DNA from: CAYXDO01 sp964463485
GTDB lineage: Bacteria; Myxococcota; Kuafuiibacteriia; Kuafuiibacteriales; Kuafuiibacteriaceae
Direction: 5' to 3'
Length of the DNA: 64,000 nucleotides
Assembly: GCA_964463485.1 (NCBI GenBank)
Contig: CAYXDO010000034.1
Coordinates: forward strand, 1 to 64,000
The notes beneath the pieces were generated by a model that saw only the letters and a program-made list of their open reading frames with translations, searched no databases and had not been told where the DNA came from. Positions 51,001 through 59,377 of the stretch are shown here, piece by piece. The position numbers and the translations under genes are program-made. Every line of letters begins with the position of its first letter. Position 1 is the stretch's first letter.

Positions 51001-52299
51001 CGTGACGGCCGCGAAAGTGTCAGCGGAGAGGATCGCGCCGCCGACGACGTCGACCCCGTCGAGCCCCGCGCCGGTGGGTTGCCAGCGCAGCGTGACTCCC
51101 GCGCAAGGGTCGTTGGCCGTCGGCAGGGTCGTGTCTTCCGTGAAGAACAGGCCTCCGCGGGTGGCGACCCAAAGACGCTCCGTCGCATCGAACCGAAGCT
51201 CGGTGAGCCCAGCATGGACGAAAGCTCGAGACGTCGGTTCACTCGTGGCAGCAAGGCCGAAGCGCTCACCGCCGTCTTCCGATCGATAGAGGTCGAAGCT
51301 GCCCGCGTAGAGTACGAGCGAATCGGTCGGGTGGACCTGTGCGACGAAGGTGCTGCGCTCGTATCGGTCGAGCTCCGCGCGCGTCGCGCATCGAGCTTCG
51401 GAGAGAATCGGCTGTGACTCGAAAGGCCGGGGCAGAGTCTGGGTCCACGTGGCGCCCCCGTCGAGGCTCCGCCACACGCCGAGCAGTCGAGGTCGAACTC
51501 TCACGTCGTCGGCCACCGCATAGACCACATCGGGGTCGCTCGCCGCAGGCGCGAGCTCGATGTGGCTCGCGTGCTGGGGGATCAGCGTTCGAACGAACGT
51601 GCTCCCGCGATCGAACGAGACGTAAACTCCGTCGGCGCCCGGCGGCGCCGAGTCACCCGAGGACGCGAGCACACGATCGCGCGTCCCGTCGCGAATGACT
51701 TCGAGATCTACGAAGCCCGACGCGGTTCGACGGGTCGTCGATCTCACGCCGCCCGCCCCGTCGTTCCTCAGCAGGGTCCGAAAGACCCCGTCACGGCTGC
51801 TGAGTACGGCGCTCTGAGTAGCCGCGTAATACACCCTGGAGTCGGTAGGGCTCGGTCGTAAGCGAAGGACGCGAGCGAAGTCGGGAGTGTCCGTTTGCGC
51901 CGCGCGAGCCCATCCGGGCGAAGGCGTTCGAGGATCCCGGCTCACGAAGACCCCTCCGTCTTCGCCCTTCGGATCGGAGAGCCCGGCCAAAAGGTCCGGC
52001 CCGCGCAACAACAGGGAAGTGACGGTACGCCCGGCGAAGGTGCCCATTCGCGAAAAATGTCGCCCATGGTCGTCGGACCTCCACACCGAGTCACTGACTG
52101 CGACATAAAGAACGTTGGAGCTCGAAGGATCGAGCTCGAGGGCCGTGATGGGCGAGCCCGCGTTGATGGGCCCGAGGAGCTCCCAGGTCGATGGGTTGGG
52201 TTCGATGCCCGCCGAATACTCAGCGACTGACTCAGGGCCCGCTTCTTCGTTCGTACACGCGAGCGCGACGAGCGAGCAGATGAGGAGACGCTGGCGCAT
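48001..52299 (-). CDS. giant surface protein: Asp-box repeats, cadherin-like repeats and MYXO-CTERM-like tail (1432 aa)
   Basis: A signal peptide with a lipobox-like VALACTNE (C15) is followed by about 650 residues of sortilin/BNR-type repeats (SDDHGRHFSR, SRDGVFRTLL, SFDRGSTFVRT). A run of ~95-residue cadherin-like/VCBS-type repeats (~730-1280) follows, each beginning like VLANDSDPEGE and containing FSYRA/FTYRV. The extreme C-terminus has CGCN, a basic stretch, the short hydrophobic segment LSGFVFLALLLV and RRRR, a MYXO-CTERM-like sorting signal. This is strong evidence for a Myxococcota host. Repeats of this kind usually mediate adhesion or Ca-dependent folding. Confidence 0.85.
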   Translation of the reverse strand: MRQRLLICSLVALACTNEEAGPESVAEYSAGIEPNPSTWELLGPINAGSPITALELDPSSSNVLYVAVSDSVWRSDDHGRHFSRMGTFAGRTVTSLLLRGPDLLAGLSDPKGEDGGVFVSRDPRTPSPGWARAAQTDTPDFARVLRLRPSPTDSRVYYAATQSAVLSSRDGVFRTLLRNDGAGGVRSTTRRTASGFVDLEVIRDGTRDRVLASSGDSAPPGADGVYVSFDRGSTFVRTLIPQHASHIELAPAASDPDVVYAVADDVRVRPRLLGVWRSLDGGATWTQTLPRPFESQPILSEARCATRAELDRYERSTFVAQVHPTDSLVLYAGSFDLYRSEDGGERFGLAATSEPTSRAFVHAGLTELRFDATERLWVATRGGLFFTEDTTLPTANDPCAGVTLRWQPTGAGLDGVDVVGGAILSADTFAAVTKSDGVWLGSDASMQFTQLLSAPVRSVWRHSVAPYPLFLGGRTVWRLKEGRVEEVMVGGPKADASTFAEPPALSSNASGLWLAGRALWRSASALSAPTEEIEWSRVSGPLPGHEPASIVALSANGRRLFVGTLDGKVARTDSATSSGPRDLLIDVTPPWPPDSPDSPVSTIAFDPADPSGARVFVATSRRSGGGRLFGSEDAGATWIDWSLTLEATEVRDLQLRPSTGELFAATEAGVLATNDGQSWRTFSQGDLARVGVHGIAFSDLSDTDALYAFTSGRGVARLRWGNSVEATPDFVSTGESRRVSLAAPGVLANDSDPEGEPLEALLVSPTDRGDLHLSSDGAMTFLPSPGFIGLAQFSYRARTPSGRLSAPTLVSIEIVPVDDSPVAGADVYSLLEDHTLSVDSPGILFNDADPERWTLTPRVTKQPRHGMLTLQLTGSFTYTPAPDFTGRDFFTYRVSDLNSSVTSTCTLVVDPVNDDPFMPTPRDVELAEDATINVALTGLSAHEPDQALALAAESDQPGLISVAASQVAGASAQLTLTTRPDAFGTARILLTLRDDGGTLHGATDRFSTTLEVRVRAVDDPPVAVVDELTVEEDSALLERITDNDVENDGEALSARLILAPRNGDAIVSVDGWLSYQPHPDFSGSDRLVYEITDGHSVSRAEARIRVRSTPDAPTARDDRARLPEESQVEIDVAVNDQDPDELPLSFTLERGPRHGFAEWVAHGVLTYSPEVDFNGLDDLVYSASNGAKTDTATVVIEVVNVNDPPSFEPPASIELWEDIPGTINIPASAGPLETQLLSGSAAVADPFIVQTALLTQVPDGLELFLAPGFDRTGTTTIDLSLSDGAGTVRGTTRVFVLPVNDAPRLGELPERVTVTAGETIDLGVDVSPGPFEEVLQLIAAGARPEDRTIAKARTVVVDGGLVISILGENPGRTLMTLVVTDDGGIERFGEDETIVSFEVEVIEADCGCNSTRKRRRLSGFVFLALLLVRRRR

Positions 52300-52347
52300 C
52301 CGAGGAGGTGACCTGCGGTGCAGGTCTGTGTGAGTCGTGGGCTGCGT

Positions 52348-53877
52348 CTAGAAGCACGCGCCGTGGGCGTCGCGCTGAACCTGAGTAGATGGGTTGAAGG
52401 TCCCGGCCGTACCGTCCCACGCGATCGTGCCGACGTGCCACATGTCGTTGCAGCTCAGGTTGCGGTCGAAGGTGCCCGCGAGGTTGCCTGCGATGTACAC
52501 CTCGACGGTCGCTCGAGATGTTCCTAGCCCATTGTCGTCGTAATAGTGGATCCAAACCTCGTAATTCCCGGGCGCCGCCACGTTGAGGTTGATGTTCTCT
52601 GGGCCGCGGCCGTTCGTGTCGTCGACGTCGAGGAATGGGTTGTCGGTCGGGTCGCTCGCGATCCCCCAGTCGGGTGCGGTGTAAAGGTACGAGCACTCCC
52701 CGGTGTTCGACCAGAGCGCGCCGCCCGGTCGAACGAGGTGAAGGTCCACGTCCGTGAAGTTGGTGTCCCAACGAAGGAGGATCGACATCGCCGTAGAAGT
52801 AACCGGCGGCGGTGTGACTTCCCCCGTGACCGGGATGGAAAGCGTTTCCATTCCATTCACGCCGTTGAATTGCACCGATAACGTCGCCGAGTGCGGGACC
52901 GGAGAACCTTCTGCTCTGAACTCGACAGGGAAAGTCACGGACTGGCCTGGAGTCAGGTCGGCGGTTCCTGGCGGCGTCGGGAGCACGAAGAGGGTCTCGC
53001 CGTTCGGGAAGGACGCGCCGATCAGCCGCGCGATGCCTCCGTTGGCCGTACACGTGAGATCCTGGCTCTTCGATTGGCCACGCTCGACCCCTCCGAAGGC
53101 GATCGCGCTGGGCGAGCACGAGAGCCCGCCTCGAGCGAGCGCGCCGGCGCCATCGAGTTGGAGGAACAGCGAGCCGGCGGGCGCTTGTGCTTCGTACACC
53201 ATACGATCTGCCTTGGGTCCTTCGCTCTGCGGTTGAAAGACGACCTCGAAGGATTGCGTGCCGCCAGCGGGGATCGCGATAGGGAGCGTGCCTGCGAGCG
53301 CGTAAGGATCGCCGAGCGCGCCAGTCGATTCCAGGGTGGCTCGTGTCACGATCCCTTCGGCGTTGCCGTTGTTCTTGATGACGATGGGGAGGCGCGATTG
53401 ACCACCGATCTCGACGGTGCCGAAGTTGAGCGAGGTGGGTTCGATCACGAGGTCCGGCACCATACGAACGACGCCGTTGGCGCGTACTTCGAGCTTCGCT
53501 TCGCCTGCTTCGCCGTGAACCACGATGGTGCCGGTCTTCTCTCCAGCGTCCTGGGCGAGAAAGATCGCATCGAGCGCGAGGCTCGACCCGACTGGGATCG
53601 CGGTGTCCTCGAACTTGCCCTTCTCGGCCCTGAGGGAGAAGGAAGCCGGAAGGTCCACGGACTTCACGGTGAACGGAACCGAGCCTGTGTTTTTCAGCTC
53701 CACGCCGCGTCGAGCCGACGTTCCGACCGTCACGTCGCCAAAATCCACCGACGCCGGCTCGAATTCGGCTTTGACCGACAGCGTCGAGACGACGTCGTCT
53801 TCGCAGGCGAGCGTCATGGCCGCGGCGAGCGGAGCAATCAGGTGAGCGGAGCGAATCTGCGCGAGCACCGACTTCAC
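52348..53877 (-). CDS. lipoprotein with ASH/HYDIN-like ('choice-of-anchor D') repeats (509 aa)
   Basis: A signal ending in AAAMTLACEDD is followed by three or four ~100-residue Ig-like repeats beginning with EPASVDFGDVTVG, EPTSLNFGTVEIGG and SPSAIAFGGVERG, typical ASH-type repeats. The C-terminal ~150 residues (LRWDTNFTDVDLHLVRPGGALW, later DDTNGRGPENINL) match a Ca-binding beta-sandwich seen in secreted myxobacterial proteins. The GTG start is close to the divergent gene at 53988. A structural or adhesive surface role is likely. Confidence 0.8.
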   Translation of the reverse strand: MKSVLAQIRSAHLIAPLAAAMTLACEDDVVSTLSVKAEFEPASVDFGDVTVGTSARRGVELKNTGSVPFTVKSVDLPASFSLRAEKGKFEDTAIPVGSSLALDAIFLAQDAGEKTGTIVVHGEAGEAKLEVRANGVVRMVPDLVIEPTSLNFGTVEIGGQSRLPIVIKNNGNAEGIVTRATLESTGALGDPYALAGTLPIAIPAGGTQSFEVVFQPQSEGPKADRMVYEAQAPAGSLFLQLDGAGALARGGLSCSPSAIAFGGVERGQSKSQDLTCTANGGIARLIGASFPNGETLFVLPTPPGTADLTPGQSVTFPVEFRAEGSPVPHSATLSVQFNGVNGMETLSIPVTGEVTPPPVTSTAMSILLRWDTNFTDVDLHLVRPGGALWSNTGECSYLYTAPDWGIASDPTDNPFLDVDDTNGRGPENINLNVAAPGNYEVWIHYYDDNGLGTSRATVEVYIAGNLAGTFDRNLSCNDMWHVGTIAWDGTAGTFNPSTQVQRDAHGACF

Positions 53878-53987
53878 CTTTCAACGAGCGAACCTTCGGG
53901 CTCCATACGACACTTGCGCGAATTCGCGGCGGCGAGTCCAAGCGCAGCGTTGGCGCTCCGCGACCTCGTGCGGGAGGTCTGAGAAGC

Positions 53988-55025
53988 GTGTTGTCCGAGT
54001 TGTCCCGATGGTCACGACGCGCGCGTGGCGATTCCCCGATCGCCGTGGTGAAAAAAATTCCGAGAGACCCGGTGTTCGCGACGCTCCGCAGAATCGGCGC
54101 TCCCATCCAACGCCCGCTGTCGAGGTTTCACGAGCCGGCGTTCCGACGATTCCTCCGAGAGGCCCCGATGAATTCGAGACCGGTATTTCTCATCGCGGTG
54201 CCGCGCACTCTCCATTTGATCGAGCTCTGTCTGCGTAACTTGCCGCGCGGATCCGGGGTCCAGATCATCGAGAACGGACTGACGAGCGACGAACGCGGCT
54301 TCTTGAGTCGAGAGTTTCCGACGGTGCGGCGCTTCAAGCTCCGGCCCCTACCCGGACAGCTCTACTCCCACGGGAGTGTCGTCACGTTCTTGGCCCGCAC
54401 CCTCGAGCGCCCCTTCCTGATCCTCGACCATGATTGCTTTCCGGCCGATGACGACTTGTTGCAGGGCCTCGAACCGGGGTCCAAAGATGTCGCAGTCGGC
54501 CTGGCCTTGGAAGGCTTCGTCGACGTGAACTCGAAGACGGGCCTCCGTTTCCCAAGGACTCACTTTCTCTTGCTCGAGCCCTCGCGGCTGCGAGCCCTCA
54601 TGGCCCGTCACGAGATCCACCTCGACAAGTACACGGCGACTCCCAACTCGGTTGCGAACCTGCTCGCGACCATCGGGATCGGGGACCACAACTTTCCTCG
54701 GCCCTATCAAGCCAACTACGACACGTTGCTGCTCGCGTTCGCGGTGGCGATCGCCGAGGGGAAGTCCATTCAGTTGAGGGAGACGAGCGCCACCGCCATC
54801 CATCACGTCGGAGGTACGAGCTGGGTTCGTCACCCTCACATGGATTTTGTCCACCTCAGGTTGCTCGAGCTCACCCGTGATCCCGAGGCACACGCGCGCG
54901 CCTTGGGGCTAGAAGGAAGATCGAGTGATCGCGCGCGGGAGGCGTTGCCGCCGGAGGTGCGGGCGTCGCGACTGGTGCAAGAGGTCGATCGAGCCGCGGA
55001 GATGTTGAAGCAGAAGCTTCACTGA
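53988..55025 (+). CDS. hypothetical protein, possible GT-A glycosyltransferase (345 aa)
   Basis: VFLIAVPRTLHLIELCLRN opens like a GT-A fold, and PFLILDHDCFPADDDLL contains an aspartate pair in the DxD position. The C-terminal helices are rich in Arg and Leu. The level of similarity is too low to name a family, so the call is tentative. The GTG start has GGGAGG about 10 nt upstream. The gene ends by overlapping the convergent kinase gene by 7 bp. No signal peptide is evident. Confidence 0.5.
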   Translation: MLSELSRWSRRARGDSPIAVVKKIPRDPVFATLRRIGAPIQRPLSRFHEPAFRRFLREAPMNSRPVFLIAVPRTLHLIELCLRNLPRGSGVQIIENGLTSDERGFLSREFPTVRRFKLRPLPGQLYSHGSVVTFLARTLERPFLILDHDCFPADDDLLQGLEPGSKDVAVGLALEGFVDVNSKTGLRFPRTHFLLLEPSRLRALMARHEIHLDKYTATPNSVANLLATIGIGDHNFPRPYQANYDTLLLAFAVAIAEGKSIQLRETSATAIHHVGGTSWVRHPHMDFVHLRLLELTRDPEAHARALGLEGRSSDRAREALPPEVRASRLVQEVDRAAEMLKQKLH

Positions 55026-56521
55026 CCTGCGAGCAGCACCGCCGCCGAGGCACCGATCGCAGCCGCGCCGCCGATGAAGATTCCGATCATCAAGATCACC
55101 CACGGACGTTTGATCACGGGCGCCGGACCAGGTGCCGGAGGCGGCACTGAAGGCAGGATCGGACGGAACTCGTCGGTCCGCACTCTCCTGGCTTCTTCGA
55201 GGAGCTCCGCGAAGGCCGCTTCGACCGGGGCGTCTACGGGGCGATGTTCGATGACGTCCGAGTCGGAGGCGACCAAATATTCGAGGATCTCCAGTCGCGG
55301 GGGCTCCGGCGGGATCGCCGAGCGAGGCTCCGCCGCGGTGGGCTCGTCGCCTTCGTCGACAGCTTCGGTCTCCTCGAGCTGCGGCGGTTCGCGACGCTCC
55401 ACGAGGCTCGGACCACGGCCGGGTCGGGAGGGCCGCGCGGCTTCGTGGCGCGAGGGCGGCTGCGACGGGCGCTCCGCAGGGATCGGGATCGTCGGATCCG
55501 TTTTGGGTTCGAAGAAGATCTCGCCCGAGACTTCGGGGCCACTCAGCCCTTCTTCCAGGGGAAGGTCACGCGCGTCGCGGAAAGCGTTGCGCATGTAGGC
55601 TCCGAGCTCCGGAGCGGTGAGAGGGCCGCCGAAGGAACGTTCGATCCCGGAGATCGCTTCGGCCATCTGAAGCGCCGAGACGAAGCGATCTTCGGGTCGC
55701 TTCGCCAGCGCGCCACGCAGCACGCCGCGCAGCCCGGGGACCTCTTCGGTGTGTGTGAAGACGCGCGTGAGCAACGCCTCGCGGCTCTCGCTCACGATCG
55801 CCATCAGGGTCTCGTTGAGCCCGCCGCGCTCGAACAGGGGCTGTCCAATCAGCGCTTCGGCGAGCACCACACCGGCGGCGAACACGTCGCTCTGCGGCGT
55901 CGCAGGCTTGCCCGAAATCAGCTCCGGCGCGGTGTACCGAGCCTTGCCTCGAATGGTCCGCGGCGCGGTGTGTTTCTTTTCTCCGTCCGCCAAGGCGATG
56001 CCGAAGTCGGTGACTTTGACTTCGCCGAAAAAGCTCACCAACACGTTGCCCGGGCTAACGTCTCGGTGAACGATCCCGAGAGGCCGGCCTTCTGCGTCGC
56101 GTGCGTGGTGTGCGTAATGCAGTCCGCGCAACGCCGCGCCCATCACGGCGAGCGCCACGTTCAACGGCACTCGCTTCTTGTCGTGCACCGCGCGCTGAAT
56201 CACCTGGTGGAAGTTTCGCCCGCGGATGTATTCCATCGCGAGGAACGGCTGACCGTCGACCGCCGTGAAGTCGACGACGCGCACGACGTTCGGGTGCTCG
56301 AGGCGCGCCATCAGCATCGCCTCGCGACGGAACAAGTCGTGGCTGACGACGTCGGTGGCTAGCTGAGGAAGCAACCCCTTCAGCACGAGCTTGCGGCTGA
56401 AGCCTTCCGCGCCTTCCGCGCGAGCCAACAGGATCTCACCCATCCCACCGCGATGGATCGCCCCCAAGATGCGGTAGGGGCTCCCTGGGATGGCTTCCAG
56501 CCTTGTTCCTGGCTCCGACAT
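55019..56521 (-). CDS. Hanks-type Ser/Thr protein kinase with C-terminal membrane anchor (500 aa)
   Basis: A complete kinase domain is present in residues ~15-290: the glycine loop IHRGGMGEILLA, the VLK lysine, MEYIRGRNF hinge, HRDVSPGNVLV catalytic loop and DFGIAL. A 150-residue Pro/Glu-rich linker follows, then a final hydrophobic span (VILMIGIFIGGAAAIGAS) at ~472-495 that would anchor it to the inner membrane with the kinase domain inside. No sensor domain is visible outside. The VSPGN form of the loop is common in myxobacterial kinases. Confidence 0.93.
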   Translation of the reverse strand: MSEPGTRLEAIPGSPYRILGAIHRGGMGEILLARAEGAEGFSRKLVLKGLLPQLATDVVSHDLFRREAMLMARLEHPNVVRVVDFTAVDGQPFLAMEYIRGRNFHQVIQRAVHDKKRVPLNVALAVMGAALRGLHYAHHARDAEGRPLGIVHRDVSPGNVLVSFFGEVKVTDFGIALADGEKKHTAPRTIRGKARYTAPELISGKPATPQSDVFAAGVVLAEALIGQPLFERGGLNETLMAIVSESREALLTRVFTHTEEVPGLRGVLRGALAKRPEDRFVSALQMAEAISGIERSFGGPLTAPELGAYMRNAFRDARDLPLEEGLSGPEVSGEIFFEPKTDPTIPIPAERPSQPPSRHEAARPSRPGRGPSLVERREPPQLEETEAVDEGDEPTAAEPRSAIPPEPPRLEILEYLVASDSDVIEHRPVDAPVEAAFAELLEEARRVRTDEFRPILPSVPPPAPGPAPVIKRPWVILMIGIFIGGAAAIGASAAVLLAGQ

Positions 56522-56751
56522 CAGCTCGACCGCGACCTTTCAGTCGTCTTCCTGTGTTTTCGGCGCGGGAGTTCGGTTGATGCGTGAATGTGCGCGAAAA
56601 GATCCAATCTCCTGCACTTGGATACATGTCATACAGATCGGTGAGGACCCTGGGTCCGTAGGCTCGGCTTGTAAGTGCCCGAAGAACAGCGAGTTGTGAC
56701 CGAAGCAAGGGGCCCTCCGTCACACTGGCTTCGCGCGCGTCACCCTGAGGT

Positions 56752-56976
56752 ATGTTTCGCGCGCTTTGGAGCTGGCTCACGGGCGAGTCAGCGGGACGAA
56801 AGGTTTCCTCCGTCGAAGTCGTCAAGAAGGCCGAGACCAAGCCGAAGTCGTCCCTCGAGCCGCCGCCTCGTCCACGTAACTCGGCCGCCGGACGGCCCAC
56901 GTCAGCGCCCAAAGCCTCCCAGCTCATGGCAGTCGGAACCAAGACCGCACCTCGCGCTGTCCCGCGCCAGGTCTAG
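56752..56976 (+). CDS. small hypothetical protein (74 aa)
   Basis: A basic, Pro/Ala/Lys-rich protein with an aromatic N-terminus (FRALWSWLTG). It lies in the otherwise empty 666-bp gap 56522-57187. Its upstream GAGG is only one base from the ATG, so translation is doubtful. Nothing identifies a function. An overlapping minus-strand frame is judged less likely. Confidence 0.3.
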   Translation: MFRALWSWLTGESAGRKVSSVEVVKKAETKPKSSLEPPPRPRNSAAGRPTSAPKASQLMAVGTKTAPRAVPRQV

Positions 56977-57037
56977 GGCAGTGGGCTTCGCGACCCAGTC
57001 GTCCGTTCGCGTTCAGGTTCAAAGGTTTGAGCGAGTC

Positions 57038-57175
57038 ATGGCTCACGCTGGTGCGGCGGCCTTGAGGCTTGCGCGCGCTCTCTGGTGGGGTTGGACGGTC
57101 GGCTTGCCCCTCTGGTGGCTTTGGTACGCTGGTCTCGTCTCGCTCGCCCAAACGACAGTGGACTTGCTCTTCTGA
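57038..57175 (+). CDS. small one-span membrane protein candidate (45 aa)
   Basis: The frame encodes a strongly hydrophobic, Trp-rich helix (LWWGWTVGLPLWWLWYAGL) with a short polar tail, a composition seldom produced by chance. A weak GAGCGAG lies upstream of the ATG. It fills part of the same 666-bp gap. Its function is unknown. Confidence 0.35.
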   Translation: MAHAGAAALRLARALWWGWTVGLPLWWLWYAGLVSLAQTTVDLLF

Positions 57176-57187
57176 GCCCGCGCTCGG

Positions 57188-57589
57188 TCAATCCTTCGGC
57201 GCGCCTGATTCGATCCAGCTCTGAATGAGCTCGCGTTTTTCTGCTTCGAGCGGCTCGGCGTCCGTCCGGCCTTTGGGCATCAGCACGCCGTATTTCGCGT
57301 CGACCGGGGGCGTGAGCTTCAACATCAGGAAGCTCTTCGACACATCATTCGGAACCACGCGTTTCCAACCCTCCGCGGCCGCCTGTTCGTCGTTGGCGTC
57401 GGCGTTCACGAGGTTGTCGAAGGCGTTGGCGTCCAGGACGAGGCCACCCGCCCCGGCTTCGCCGTGGCACGACTTCTGGGAGCACGAAACGGTGAAGACA
57501 TCGGTCTGAATCTGCTGAAAGGGCGGGTCACCGCACGCGCAGAGCGAAGCGAGGCTGAGAGTGAAGACGAGGCGCACGCCCATGCGCAT
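57188..57589 (-). CDS. lipoprotein with planctomycete-type cytochrome-like segment (133 aa)
   Basis: The signal ends at LASLCACGDP. The mature protein has CSQKSCHGEAGAGG, a CXXXCH variant of the haem-binding motif, then MPKGRTDAEPLEAEKRELIQSWIESGAP, the standard C-terminal signature of these short cytochrome-like domains. It resembles the domain in the 44574 lipoprotein and may bind c-type haem. The four-residue spacing in the motif is unusual. Confidence 0.75.
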   Translation of the reverse strand: MRMGVRLVFTLSLASLCACGDPPFQQIQTDVFTVSCSQKSCHGEAGAGGLVLDANAFDNLVNADANDEQAAAEGWKRVVPNDVSKSFLMLKLTPPVDAKYGVLMPKGRTDAEPLEAEKRELIQSWIESGAPKD

Positions 57590-57652
57590 CGGCCAAGGCC
57601 GGTCCTGAAGTCAAGACGGTGTTGGAATCGCGACGCCGCCTTGGGAGCTAGG

Positions 57653-57658
57653 TAGAAT
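57653..57658 (+). promoter_or_regulatory. candidate -10 of a leaderless kinase gene
   Basis: TAGAAT ends 7 nt before the GTG at 57666. No Shine-Dalgarno sequence is present between them. Confidence 0.5.
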
Positions 57659-57665
57659 CCGCAGA

Positions 57666-59372
57666 GTGCAGCGCTTCGGCCGCTACGAGCTCTTGAAGAC
57701 GCTCGGTCGCGGCGGCATGGGTGACGCGTCGCTGGCGCGGCCGACCGACCCGAGCTCGCCGATCCCGACCCCAGTGGTCGTCAAACGGCTCCACGCGGAG
57801 CTCGCGGTCAAACCGACGTTCGTGGAGCGCTTCCGACACGAAGCGCAGCTCGCCGTGTGGATCGAGAGCCCGCACCTCGCGGCCGTGTACGACGCGGGCA
57901 AGGTCGGCGAGACGCTCTACTACGCCATGGAGTACGTGCCCGGTCTGCCGCTCTCCACCGTCATGAGCGCGGCCCTCAAGGCGAAGGTCCGCTTCCCGAT
58001 CGAGGCTGCCATCGATCTCATCGGAGCGGCGCTGCTCGGCGCTCACGCGCTGCACGAGGCTAAGAACGTGGCCACGGGGGAGGCGCTCGGGATCGTTCAT
58101 CGAGATCTCTCTCCGCGAAATCTCCTCGTGGGGCGCGGCGGAGCGCTCAAGCTCATCGATCTGGGGCTGGGCAAGTCGACCCAGCAGGACTGGCGAACCG
58201 CGACCGGAATCGTGATGGGGACGATGGGCTATCTGTCGCCCGAGCAGGCCATGGGAGCGGACGTCGATCGTCGCGCGGACTTGTACACACTCGCGGTCGT
58301 TCTGTTCGAGATGCTGACGCTCGAGCGCTACATTCCCAAGGGACAGCACATGTCGATGGTGGAGGCGCAGATCCGACCGCGTGCGATCTCCGCGCGCAGT
58401 TTGAGGCCGGAGCTTCCCGAGGCGCTCGATCTCGTGCTGCTGCGCGCGCTATCGCCGCAAAGAGACGATCGATTTTCGACGGCGATGGAGCTGCGAAGCG
58501 CGCTCTTGTCCGTCGTGCCAGAGGCTTCGCTCGGCGACGCCGGGAGTCGGCTGATCCACGCCTGCGTCGGCACGAAGCTCGACGAGTCCGATCGCGAGGT
58601 GGAGCAGGTCCTCCAGATGCCTCGGGGGGACGACGTCGGCGCCGCGGACACGGTCGTCTTCGTCGATCGGACGAAGCTGGAGCGGGGGCCGACCAAGACC
58701 GAAGCACGGTTCCAGACGTCGTTCTCGAATGTGCCCGATACGCTGCCCACGCCGCCGCCGACCATGACCGCGCAACGGGTGATGCGGGAGGAGATCGAGC
58801 CGGTTCGAAGTCGCGGCATCAGCCTGCCCACGCTCGTCGGAGCGGTTGTTGGATCGAGCTTGTTGAGCTTCGTGGCGGCGGCGATCGTCTTCGGCGACAG
58901 AGGCCCCGCGCCCGCGATCACCGTCGATCTGCCGACCGTGTCGACGAGCTCGCGGTCGTCCGACGTCCCCCAGGCGCGAGCGCAATCACTAGGGCCACAA
59001 GAGGGGCCACAACAGGGGCCTCGAGGAGCGCCGCGAGGATCTCCGGAGTTGGAGCCAGGAGCTGCGATCCCAAAGCCGGCCGCGCCGAGCCGCGTCGAAC
59101 GACCGGCTGCGAAGCCGCGTCCTGGTCCGATGTCTTCGCCCGAGCCTTTGACCTTGTCGCCCAAGCCTCTGACGCCTGTGACGACAGAGACGTTGATGGC
59201 ACGAGCCGTGGCGCTGCGCGAACGGTTGCCCGAGAGCGCTCGGGCCGAGATCGATCTCTTGCGCGCGAGGCTCATTCGGGCGCAAGCGGCGGCGGACGAC
59301 GACGTGCGCAAGAAGCTGCTCGACGAGCTCGCCGACGAGCTGATGAAGCTCGAAAGCCGCGGGCCCCGTTAG
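57666..59372 (+). CDS. Hanks-type Ser/Thr protein kinase, DLG variant (568 aa)
   Basis: Kinase domain at ~6-275 with the glycine loop GRGGMGDASLA, VVVKRL (ATP-binding Lys), MEYVPGLPL, HRDLSPRNLLV and KLIDLGLGK. The last is DLG where DFG is usual. A membrane helix lies at ~388-406 (LPTLVGAVVGSSLLSFVAAAI), and the periplasmic tail is Pro/Ala-rich with a terminal helical segment. The GTG start follows TAGAAT by 7 nt. The convergent neighbour ends 5 bp away. Catalytic Lys, Asp and Asn are intact, so the kinase is probably active. Confidence 0.92.
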   Translation: MQRFGRYELLKTLGRGGMGDASLARPTDPSSPIPTPVVVKRLHAELAVKPTFVERFRHEAQLAVWIESPHLAAVYDAGKVGETLYYAMEYVPGLPLSTVMSAALKAKVRFPIEAAIDLIGAALLGAHALHEAKNVATGEALGIVHRDLSPRNLLVGRGGALKLIDLGLGKSTQQDWRTATGIVMGTMGYLSPEQAMGADVDRRADLYTLAVVLFEMLTLERYIPKGQHMSMVEAQIRPRAISARSLRPELPEALDLVLLRALSPQRDDRFSTAMELRSALLSVVPEASLGDAGSRLIHACVGTKLDESDREVEQVLQMPRGDDVGAADTVVFVDRTKLERGPTKTEARFQTSFSNVPDTLPTPPPTMTAQRVMREEIEPVRSRGISLPTLVGAVVGSSLLSFVAAAIVFGDRGPAPAITVDLPTVSTSSRSSDVPQARAQSLGPQEGPQQGPRGAPRGSPELEPGAAIPKPAAPSRVERPAAKPRPGPMSSPEPLTLSPKPLTPVTTETLMARAVALRERLPESARAEIDLLRARLIRAQAAADDDVRKKLLDELADELMKLESRGPR

Positions 59373-59377
59373 GCCCG

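Noticed and set aside
52311..52325. ACCTGC-N3-GCAGGT inverted repeat before the giant surface-protein gene
   Set aside because: The arms are short for an operator call and no promoter element can be placed with it.
56436..56942. 168-codon minus-strand frame upstream of the kinase
   Set aside because: It overlaps the kinase 5' end in another frame and is polar and low in complexity.
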